Shown: positions 1-12,200 of the stretch, one piece after another | How positions within the stretch are numbered: position 1 is the first letter of the stretch | Layout: the number at the start of each line of letters is the position of its first letter | NCBI GenBank assembly: GCA_037976565.1 | Contig: CP137673.1 | Coordinates: 2,910,218-2,974,217 of the forward strand | Source: Mesocentrotus franciscanus | Lineage: Eukaryota > Echinodermata > Echinoidea > Camarodonta > Strongylocentrotidae | Reading direction: 5' to 3' | DNA length: 64,000 nucleotides | Translations under genes and position numbers: made by a program | Notes under the pieces: generated by a model | Seen by the model: the letters and a program-made list of their open reading frames with translations, nothing else | What the model was told of the DNA's origin: nothing | The model's database searches: none

Positions 1-112
1 TTGTAAAACTGGGAATCCTCAGGGAAAGTACTTGTGGAAAGCCATTTCATACAAAATTGTGTCATGATATGTAATTGGTGCAATGTTGTTCTTACATCTT
101 TTTGTGTACTAG

Positions 113-217
113 GGTGGCCATTTTGACTCCACACATTTCTTGTGCTACTACTACTATGGAGGGATGATCTACACAGCCCTCAAGAATTGGGACAGAGCTG
201 GATACTTCTTTGAAGTG
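113..217 (+). CDS. COPS3: COPS3 exon, YYYYGGMIY segment
   Basis: 105 bp, 35 codons, between ...gtactag and gtaagcg. It encodes a helical-repeat stretch before the PCI domain ([18 protein letters not shown], then [10 protein letters not shown]). First exon visible in this window. Confidence 0.96.
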
Positions 218-3200
218 GTAAGCGAGAATTTAGATGGCATCATTTTTATAAATTTTAGGTGAAAAGAAACCTCAATTTTTATTCACTACGTTGCCCATGT
301 GCAGTAAAAGGTATGAGCCATGTCTCATCTTTCACAATGTGAATGAGATTGTCATATAAATAAATGGCATTTTGGTATTTCTACTTGATTGCATATTGAT
401 TGTCATCTGTAGCCTTCATTATGCTTTGTCTTGATATGGATTATATTTAAAGACAAATTGAGTTACCTGATTAAATGGGGGAAAGCATTATCTTCCAAAT
501 ATGTATAATATTGACTTAAAGTGAATGTCTCATTGTACAGCACAGTCAGCATAAGCGTAAGGAGGATTCATTCTTGAATTTTCAGCTTTTTTTGATTTTG
601 TGGGCTGCTTGTTGTTCATTTTGTACAACTTTGTATAGTATATATTTGATCATGATTGATTTTTTCTTTCTTTTTTATAAATTGACTTACATCATTTCTG
701 TATCTCCCCTCCCACGTCTGCATAATCTCTCTTTCCCTCTCTCTCTCTTTCTCTCTGTCTCTCTCTCTCCTTCTCTCATTTTCTCGTACATAGAAATTCA
801 CAATATACATTGATCCATGGGAGCATCTCTATCAACATATACAGCTCTCATCATGGACCTGGGATCCATAGCTGTGTGGGATGCTTCTTCTTCTTCTCAG
901 AGATTTTCAGACGTTGGAGCAGTACTCTTAGTTAAATAAACGCTTCCAAGTTCCTCGCTCTCATGCTTCAGTGTTTATATCATCTCATCTTTCATGCATC
1001 TCTTTCTATTTTACTATAATTTACTCTTTCACCAGCTCACAAGCAGTCATCCACATTGGAGAATAATACCCTTGAGAAGTCGTCTTTTAGTACCCAGTCC
1101 CATGCATTGACTTTTTTGTTTGACATTTACTCTTTCCAGGCAATCACAACACCATCCATGGCAGTGAGTCACATCATGTTAGAGGCATACAAGAAGTTCA
1201 TCCTAGTGTGTCTAATTCAACATGGCAAGGTCCCTAACCTTCCCAAGTACACATCTCAAGTAGTCAACAGATTCATCAAGGTTAGTATTTGGTTGAGGGG
1301 TTTTAGCTTGGTGAATTACATTTTTAGAAAGGATCAAAATAATCCTATAACTGTTTGCAATATTACCCCTTTGCCCCCCCCCCCCTTTTTTTCCCCCTTC
1401 GTGATTGTGTGTTTGGTGCATGTGCATTTGCAGTAATATTTTTATATAATTCTTTCTTCATTATTTTTTCTCATGTAAACTGACTTGTAGTCTAAAGGAG
1501 CTGCACCCACTACAAGCTTTGTTGATGTAGTCAAACAGTAGCAGTGGAAAAATGTAATTCATGGTGTCGTCCATTATTTTCCTGTCTTAGCTATTTGTTT
1601 TTTAAATATCCAAAGCATATGGACCTTAAGAAGGTAGCTTCTTGCTCAATCTGGTATGAAATGGTGTTGATAACTTCTTTATTCTACAAAACAAAACAAG
1701 CATTGAAGAAAGTATTGTTGGCAATTTCTTTATTCTACAAAACAAAACAACCATTGAAGAACGTATTGTTAGCAATTTCTTTATTCTACAAAACAAAACA
1801 ACCATTGAAGAAAGTATTGTTGGCAATTTCTTTATTCTACAAAACAAAACAACCATTGGAGAAAGTATTGTTGGCAATTTCTTTATTCTACAAATCAAAA
1901 CAAGCATTAAAGAACGTATCATAATCTTAGTCATGAGCAATTCAGTATTGTTACATGTACTTGCTCAGCTACATTCAACGACACACTGCTGGTAGTACCA
2001 ATCATACAGCATGTGGTTAATCTTCCAGATCCTTATCTTTTTTTATTTTTTGGTAAGATGATGCATTTAAAAGTCTATAATACTAAATAGATACAAAAAA
2101 TGTCGATGGATGAGAGGGGAAATATGATGGCATCTCTCTATTTCTCCCAAGTACATGTACAGCAAACAGTTTGAAAAAGCCAAAATATCTTTTAAATTGT
2201 GAAATGACTATACTTTATAATTTATGAAATATTTTTTCAAACATTTCAAATTCTGAAGCATGAAAGCTCAATAAATAATTTCTTAACAAAAGCAGAGAAA
2301 CAGGAACACCAGTACATGTCTTTAAATTTATCAGTAACTTTAAATTAAAAAACATCTTAAAAGGCTACAGATATCATTTCCTAACAAAAGTAAATTTAAA
2401 CAGTGTCTTAAAACTTTGAATGACTTTGAATTATAAAACAGTGTAAAAACTCAAAGACAACATTTCTTAACAAAAACTTAAGGAAAAAAGAAGACTCTCT
2501 AGTTATTTTGTTTGCTTGTGTTTCTGCATAAAAATGTCACTTTTGCAATGTAAATAACACACAAAAGGACTGTTGTGTGTACCATTCTCCCCTTTTCAAT
2601 GGTTAATCCTGTCTAAAGCGTTTCCCGATTATGAGATGAGGGCTATACCTGTACTGATTATCCCAAATAAACAAAACCCAGTCTGGTCATTACTTATATT
2701 ACAAAATAGAACAAACAAACAATTTATATATATAAAGAAAGGAAGTATTTTGGTAATTAAGAAATAACACAATCAAATAATGTAAAGAAATAATTGTTAG
2801 TAAATGCTTACGATATGAAAAAGCAGAAACAAACAATACATTTATAACATGAAAATGTTATTGGTAACTACATACATGCTTTTGAGTTTGACAACACAGA
2901 ACATAATATTTACATGTATACACAAATTGTTATGGGTGATCTATGATCACCTTGAAGGATTTTTGGTAATGGCATAATGCTGTACAAAATAGTGCAATAA
3001 AAGAATGTCTTGAATTTAAGTATTGCATGTAAATGCTTATAAACACTTATAAAACTGTCAAACCAACTCCAAACTAATTCCAAACTGACAAATTGTCGGC
3101 CATTCAGTCTAATGTCTTTTTTAAATAGTTCAGTCTGTAGTATTAGTTGATAAAAGAAAAACAACATTGCATTTAAGAAAAAGTGTAACTGCTTACTATA

Positions 3201-6200
3201 CATAACGAACACACTTTTATTTTATTTTTTATACATACTGATTATACACAAATTAATTTAGAAGATAATTGGTCTCCTGGGAAGATACACATAACATTGA
3301 GTCAGGCTGCGTTGAGTACAGGTCATGCAGTTTCATTATGAAAGAAATTAATCATCTCAATTTTTTTTTGAATCATTGATTACGTAGTAAATATTATGTG
3401 GTTTTCGAAAATTGGAACAAAACAACCAATTGTTGCTGAAAATCACTAACAATTAAACTCTCTAGACACAGTTTTGGGTACACGGAACTGCACAAACTTG
3501 TGGCATCAGAATTTGGTCCTACATAGTGAGTTGTCAATTATTTCTTCTTATACAATGAATGTGATTCATGAAAGCATTTCAAGTGACAGCTTCTCATGTG
3601 ATATGAATATAATTTTCTTCTTCCAAAGTGGGGTTTAAAGAAAGAGAATGCTCACAATTATTTGTCCTGATCTCTAACCATATTGAACTCATCTTTTTTT
3701 ATAACCCACTGACTACTGAATCTTCCCATTCCCATAGGCTTAATACATGAACCACCCAGTTCCAGTTGAATTTGTTGATTCATTTGTTGTTTATATTGAT
3801 ATTGAACGCTGTGGCCTACATGTGTGTACACATGGATTGGGTATAATTTCATAAAATTTACTTTGATACTGACTTGATGTGAGATTAAATTTACATCTAA
3901 GGGAAATTAGTTTTTTTTTTCTTGATCTGAGCATTAATACAATCAAAATAATGACGAAACCAGCTATTATGAGAATAGAAGCAAGGCCATAAACCACATA
4001 TTTCAATGACACTGAACCATTGCGCGAATTGATCTTGGTAGTTGTTGCATTTGTGGATACTGCTTTTGAGGGAGTGAAAGCAGTTTCACTGGTCTCTATT
4101 AGATCCTGGGCTGATGTGTTTGGACCACATGGATCTATGACTGAGCTCAGGTTTTTGTCATTGGCTAGGTCCCATTGAAAATCATTACAATCACACAGAT
4201 CTTTAGTGTGCTCCCAGGTAGAAGTACAACAAAACACCAGGTACATTTTCTTTACAAGTATGGTTTGCTTCAAATGTTTGTAGGTTTCAATAGGTTCTGT
4301 AATTGGAGGCATTTTCTCTCCATTTTGATAGCAATCAATTTGACCTGATAGACTCCCAACTGGAGCCATGCAATTCAGTGCTACCCAATTCCCAACTATG
4401 CTCACTTCACCCATTGTACATGATACTTTACCAGGCAGAAATTCAACATCCAATCCAATTCTTTTAAAAGGACTTTCATATATACCATCCTCACTATAGA
4501 CAAAGAAAATGTATGTTCCTGCATCAATTCTCATTACAGGGTTGATTCTGACATGTAGTGAACAATGATCATGTTCACTTTTATTCTTGAAAGTAAATCT
4601 GTGTACTCGTTCAGGTGGTAGAACGATAGATTCTGTTTCTGCCATTGTGTAAAAAGGCACTCTGATTCCATACTGTAGTGTAACACTTGTATTGTTACAT
4701 GGATATGGAAAATCAAGTTGTACATCATCCCCTTCTATAACAGCTTTGAATTCATCTTCAGATTTACACATGTTACACATGGCAAATGCAATGAATATAA
4801 ATATGACAGGAAAACTCATTTTGACTTTTGCTTCTCAAGACTAGAATAACATAAAATTGTGTACAGATTCGATTAATGATGACAAAACTTTATCAAAAGA
4901 AGATCATTCAATCTAAATTTCTAAACAGGGCTTCTCTATTTGCTGGCAAAGATTTGAACACCTGTCAAGTTACGTTCAGCAAGATGCTGGAAATCAGTCA
5001 GGTCCGATTAAAAGTACTGTCACTGTTTATTGACATTCAGACATGTACGCATTGATGCAAACTCTTTTTATTTCCAAGATTCTTCCCTTTTGAGGTCCAA
5101 GTAACTGTATGTTCAAAATATTTAAACAACTTCTGCGTAGGGTGCCTTCAATGCATGGTATTTGTATTAGTTGACTCTCACTGTATCGCAATGAAGATCA
5201 GTTGATGCGCCAAATATGTTTCTTAGTGTATCAAGCAGCATCCACAGTTAGACGTAGATGGTTGAATGTGAAGGGTTGCTCTGTGCTAAATAATGTTCTT
5301 ACTTAGATTCTCTGTGCTCTTTCAGTTTGATTTTTGACCTCCAAGCCTGTAGGAAATGAATTATGAAGCATGTGTAAGATATACTGGGCATTTTAAAAAT
5401 GACGAAAACCTGACTTTGAAAAGTTCTTGAAAATATATACCTGTAAATGCTTACGGCCAATAAATTCATCTGAAAGAATAATTATCATATATGTTAACAT
5501 TTGATATCTTGATAAGATTTCTGTAAAACTATTCTCTTTAAAAAATAATCCAAAATTCCAGCCGATTCAAATCTCAATTTTGAAGATTTTGAAGATTGGT
5601 AGATCTTAGGGTACCTTGACCTTTTGACCTAAGATTTGACCTGGAAATTGACCTTGTGGATTACCTGACCTTGAACACATTTTTCATGAATTGTAATCTC
5701 TGACATGTTCACTAAAACATTTAAAAGTTTCAGAGAAATAATATTGTTACTGCTTTAGGTTGAAACTGCAAACGCAGTGGGTTTGCTGAAGATGTACTTG
5801 TATTGTACATGATCTACATGTATATGAACATATTAGTACTGTTTATTATGAATATCTGTTGGTATGCATACTTTCAATCCTTATTGCTCCTAAAAAATAT
5901 ATTTTATATCTCTGAAACGTTTATTTATTTGATTATAAAATGAGATTTTATATAGATTAGAATAAAAGGAAATTATTGTATTTAGCTGTCACACTTTTCA
6001 GCAATTTTTGCACCATAGTTTATGCTGTGCAGGAGCATACATACATGTACATACATGTACATATACATGTATATAGACATGTACATATACATGTATATAG
6101 ATTCTCTAAATTGAATCATCTGGATTTATATTAATTAAGTGGTTGTGATAAGAATAAATATTACAAAAATATACCTGTATACTTCAAATGTTGTCACACT

Positions 6201-9200
6201 GCATCCAAACAATTCATTGTCCTCCAAACTTGTAATACAGATTCTGTGCAGACTAATACCGGTACATTTATGCATGAGACTAAGTTGTTACTTTCGAGGG
6301 AGCCAAGATATGAGAATGTCCATATTTTATGTCGTCACATGTTAGCATACATGATAAGTGATTTGATTGGTTGATTGGACGTGAGTTAGTTTTACACCTA
6401 CTGTACAGTACATGTGTTTTACAAGAGGGTTAAACCATCTTCATAAAGGGGGCGATTAAAAGCAGAAGAGTATGCTGCTCATACACTTTTGACTGATAAT
6501 ATTGATTTTGGCCCTTGTCCATGTTCTCATACATGTACTGTACATCCTTGTAAATATCCATCCTTGTGAACTTGAAATAGCACCAGGTGTCAATATGATC
6601 TTTGAGAGAGAATAATTATTAAACCTGACAAAATATGTCAAGATATACGTAAACATAAAAATACAAAGTTCAAGGATACATGTACATGTACCTGTGGGAG
6701 AATATAATATTGCAATGGCATTTGAAATAAAAAAGAGTTTGATGAAAACCAAGCAACCAATAAAAAAAAAACTATTGACATTGAAATCCCTACCTTTGTG
6801 AGACAATTGGCAAATCAATTACAAGTTTGGAATTCATTCCTTCACTATTCAAAAATATATTTTGATATAACTTTTACTCTATATTTATTGGTTGAAACAT
6901 GTTATTGCATGTTATTGAGGTTGGTTGTACTAGCTGTAATTCTGCTGATCCTTGGTTTTTTCATATGAATGGTTTCCATATGTAACAGTCACAGCCCTTT
7001 CACATGGAATCTGCATAAGAGTCATAAGAGCCCCTGCAGTCTGGTTAGGGTTACACAAATTTTTAGTGCAAAGCCAAAGGCCACAATTTAAATAAAATTA
7101 TTTGAAATGCAGTCATACTTTGTTAAAACATCAGGAAAAACTTTGGGCTCACATTTTGGCACTTCATGTTCCAGTCGTTAGTAAAGCCATGCATAACTTT
7201 ACGAACAGCTGTATAAAAAATCAACCCCCTGGCAGGGGCGGATGTTGGCATAGTCGAGCATACATATACGCAGAGTAAACCACAGAGTTACACAACAGAT
7301 TCTGGCCTGAAACAGCTTTTTTGCCATTAGTCTCTTCTCAATGACAATTTGCATTATTTTTTTAAACGCCAGCGTTAATTTACGTGAGCTTTCGGAGATT
7401 GCATATAGCAAATCAACAAATTGTTGGGTCACGTAACCCAACACTTTGTAGATTTGGGTGACCTGTTTCACGAAAGGGCGCAAGACGTGAACGTGAACGT
7501 GTTAAGTGATACATGACTGTTCGTTGCAAGCCCTTTCACAATAAGTTCATGTCTAAGCCATAAGACAAATTATGATAAACTTCTCAAACAAAAATTCTGC
7601 AATTCACGTTTGAGCGTTGATATATCTTCTGTTACTATAATTACTATCATGCTTGAATTTTGTATAATTGTAAAGCCTGTTTTCCCCCTTTACAAGGATG
7701 CCCTATTTGCATTGGTTGTTTAATCATGGAATGTGCAGTATTCATTGTGAAAAATAGTCCAAAATAAGAAACTTTATCCTGTTGTCTAACATGTACCTTT
7801 TACCCTCTTTTTCTCAGCCACTGAGCCAGCTATATCAAGAGATTGCCAACTCTTACTCAACCAACAACCCATCCGATGTGAGCAGTGTTCTAGAAAAACA
7901 TTCAGACCAGCTCAATAGGGTAAGTAAAGATCCATAATTTCAAGTATTTAGTTAAGCAGGTGGGTATGCTTCTCCTGAACACTAAATGAAACAAATTACA
8001 GGAAGATCTGTTGGTGTACAATATCTGTTGAGAAAACATACTGTACACCAACAGATCTTCCTGTAATTTGTTTCATTTAGTGTTCAGGAGAAGCATACCC
8101 ACCTGCTTAACTAAATACTTGAAATTATGGATCTTTTCTGAAGCCCAGACAACCTTTATAAAGCCTATATGTACATGTACATATGTACAATTGTAGGTTG
8201 ATTGAACTTGTTGTTGTTACTGGTCAATTCCAAGCATTACAGAATGACACTTCCTGAGAAATGTCTATTATTTTATAAAGAATATCAGAGACATATTAAT
8301 AAAATTCTACAAATAAATGATATTATATTAACTTACATGAGGTACTTTGGGTTTCCTATAGACCATTCATCAAATTATGAAATTTTGAATTTGAATATAT
8401 ACTTTTTACGGAATAACATACATGTAGTAAGGAAATTTGTGGTCATTTCGTAAAAAAGCTATATATAATACAATATTTCATCAATTAGATGAATGGTTGA
8501 TAGGGAACTTAACTGTTGGGAAATTACCTCATATTATTTTATATACTGTATCGTGACTTTGTACATCTTTATTAAAGTTGATATTCATAGAAGAGCCCTA
8601 AATATGAGATATTCATATCTACAGAAGGCTTATAAGCCATACAATGAGCTTGGATGACATTCAAACAATATAACACTTCCAAAAAAGCAAAATTAGGGTG
8701 AAAACAATCACCCTATTCTCTGGGACAAATTTGCCCTATTGTCATCCGAAACGGCCTTTAGCTGTGACGTAGGAAAAGGAGGCGTGGCTAGTGTGCCACT
8801 TCCGGTATCTCGTAGAATGCATGTATAACATTATAAGGCTGAAAACACAGCTTCAACTTATGTGTTATTTTACCCTTACTATAGAATAAATTATAATACA
8901 ACATCGTTTGTAAGTTACTTCTCATTAATATTTCCATCTTGATATTCTAAGAAATGTATTATTTGTGAAATAAAAACGTTGACAAATGGGGAAAAGAAGG
9001 TGAAACTATGGCTGTGTCCCCGGCTTTGTTGTACAGCAAGCCTGCATATATGGGGATTTGGGTGCCGGCGATTTTTACCACCATGTAGTTTCACTTTGAC
9101 ATATCAGTCGGAGACTTCACCTCTTCCACTATGAAAAAAAAACAGTTAGTATTGATTTGATCATTATTATGAATAAAATAAAATTCAAACAAATCGAAGA

Positions 9201-12200
9201 ATATTTCATTTAGTCGATCGTATCATGGCTATAAAATCGAGTCGATTCTGCTGTTGTTACGATTCATCTGCGAGTAGTGCGGCTCTTGGCAGCCGCATTA
9301 CCTACACGGCTGATCGCTGATTGAATTTAGTATCGCTGGCGGATTTATATTACCTGCGCGCACATCAAAACACACGTAAACGTGACTGCACTGCACACCG
9401 CACACACACAGTACTATACGCTTGCATTTCAGTCGCGATAGACGAAACTTTTACGAAACCAAACCAAAACAAAACGGCGAGAAATACACTATTCTATGGA
9501 ATTATAGTTATCGACAAATGAAAATGGAGAAGAAACATTATTCATTGTTATGTCAAAGGAAATTCCACCTCGGAACATGATTCTACTATAGGTAATTTTG
9601 TTTTGAAACACAGCTAGGTTGATTTTTCATACTATCTCCGTGTACATACAGCTCAGCTGGCAAGCTAAAGCCGGTGAAAAAGTTGAGTTGTAAACAGTTA
9701 TTTTACGGATATTGTCACTTTTTCAATGCCAATAATGACATGAATATTGACATTAGGATATGTTTCAGGACGGGAGAGGACAACTGTATGTCAGATATTG
9801 ACCATTCAGGCAATATTTCAATCGTTTTGAGAGAGTGGACTGACATCCACTCTATGAACATTTGTGTGTAGATCGCAGTTAGTCCCTATAGCTGCGTGAA
9901 GCATATCCCGGCTCTGACGTCACTCACAAAGCCACTTTCCCTTAGGCGATTTCGTAGGTCAGGATAGAGTCAATTTAGTGAAATTTGATTTTCATAAAAC
10001 ACAAAACTGCACACTTTCATGGTATGTTAGCTGCATAAATTGCTTTAATAACTCATTCAATTATAAAATAAACTATATTTATTTGATTGTATTTCCTATA
10101 AGTATCAACTTTAAAATCTGTATAATATTCTATTTTTTAAATTAAAAATTCTTTGAAAATTTTCTATAACGCGTGAATTTGACCTACCTTTTTTTCTACT
10201 TCATTTTTGGGGGTATAATTATAATTCTTTAAAAAGACCCTCAAAGTCCCCTTGAAATTGATCAGAGGGTGGCTAGACCCGCATTATTCACAATAGTAAG
10301 CCTAGCAGGTCATATGACTCATGATCACACTTTTCCTGCCTTTTGGCAAGCAAGGATTATACAAATTATCATTATCCTAGGTAAGCAAATCTACCAAGGA
10401 GACAGGTAAACATCTTAATAGGGCCCTCAAGTTGACAATGGAGTTGAACAAATAGAACAGTCTGTTTACAGAGTAAACAATACTGTATACGGGAGCCTTC
10501 CAGTTGTTCAAATTTATAGAGCTTTGATATTTTATCAGTATAATTTTGTTTATAAGATGAGGACTTTGACATATGATGGAAGGCATTCATTTTGGGCCCT
10601 TCTGCAGGGCACATGACGAGACAATATCATCTGTTTAGAGCCAGAAGGGTGTTGTTACCATGTAAAAGCATATGAGTTAACACCCTTGTGGCTCTAAAAA
10701 GACGATATTATAACATGAAAGGCAAAGTACAAGATCAAAGACTGTTGACTGGTTTCATAGTAAAAACGCCCTTCTGGCTTTGAACAGATAATATTGTCTC
10801 ATCATGTGCCCTGCAGAAGGGAGCAAATGGATGTCTGCAGACTACATTGTAGCATTTGTGCATTCCAGGAATATGCATTTTTAAGTTTTAAGCTTTTTTA
10901 AATTACATAACACATTTCAGTCTTTATATCATCCAAACTTTTCTACATTGCATGTACATCTTTATCCATACATCACAAAACAAAACAAATGAATTTTTTT
11001 AGCAACCCTGTGTTTGCCTCCTTCTGCTGGACCCACAACCATAACCATTTCCATTTCATTTACTTGGTGTATTTCTTCTCAGTGTTTAATAAGTTATACA
11101 ATCTGTATAAATCTTGTTATATTCTTTTCCTTTGAAGGACCAGAACATGGGCCTAGGCAAACAAGTGGTGTCATCACTTTATCGAAAGAATATCCAGCGA
11201 CTTACAAAAGTAAGCAATTACTTTTTTCTCTCTTTTTTCAGTTGGCGATTTCAAATTGTTTGTTTGTGTCTGTGTTTTTTGTTTCATAAATAAGTTACTC
11301 TTTTATCTGCCAGCATCTTGAAAGGGAAAGTGGATTTTATTTGACAGTTTTCGATTAACCTGGATGCATTGAGTACATTACATCTGCCCATGATACAACC
11401 CCCCCCCACACACACACACACACACACTCTCTCTTTTCCCTCATCGGATGGCCTTGTTCATCCAGATGGTCAGATGGTAATCCAATCCCCCACCCCCTCT
11501 CACTTCTAACACTTTCCATGCCGCATCTTTGGCAGATGAGTGTTGCAATAACCTGATTTTACAGTGCAGTCAAGCGCTATGAATTCAAAATGTTACGACA
11601 AAAATGATTTTTAAAAGATATCTTGTGCAGATTACCAATAAAGCCTTTGGCTATCCTAGCTGTTTCCACATTCATATGACATTTTTTTGTTGTTGTATTC
11701 TATTGTAAATGTTTTTACACTATGTTATGTATTTTATATGTTTTTTACAATGTTTTTATGATGAATAAAATAAAGATCAAAGATTAAATTGGCCTATTGG
11801 GAAAAAAGCAATCCTTTTAAAATAAATTCTTTAAGTGTAGTACTGTAGATGGTCTAAGCTGCCTAGATTCAATACCAATAATTTTGGAATCATGATAACT
11901 TGCCTTCTTTAATTTTTGAGATAACACTTCATTAAACACCCCCAACAATGACCAATGAAAGAAAAGAATTATAAATTTAGCAATTGTCTCACAAAATCTT
12001 ACACATGTACATGTATGCATGATAGATGTTTGTGAACTTTGTAGCAAAAAGAGGGTTTATGGCACGCAATGTAGTTGAGTTAAATTGTCACACAAGAGGG
12101 CGACATACTAGTAAAGTAGATGTGCAGATTGAATTGTACAGTAGGGGATGTTCATTGTCAGTATTGATCTTTCTCTTCAGACCTTCCTAACGTTATCTCT

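Larger units (their letters stand above)
1281..7817 (+). other. COPS3 intron (6.5 kb) hosting an antisense gene
   Basis: Longest visible COPS3 intron, phase 0. It holds a 51-bp tandem repeat (1669-1922), an AT-rich stretch duplicated elsewhere in the window (about 1925-3775), the antisense Ig-like gene (3791-4819), and TACATGTA-rich simple sequence near 6035-6100. From about 4850 to 7800 I see no gene; the short ORFs there show no recognisable domain. Confidence 0.85.

Noticed and set aside
1544..1924. 126-codon plus-strand ORF and its 104-codon antisense partner
   Set aside because: Both are created by a 51-bp tandem repeat, which keeps all frames free of stops; no domain.
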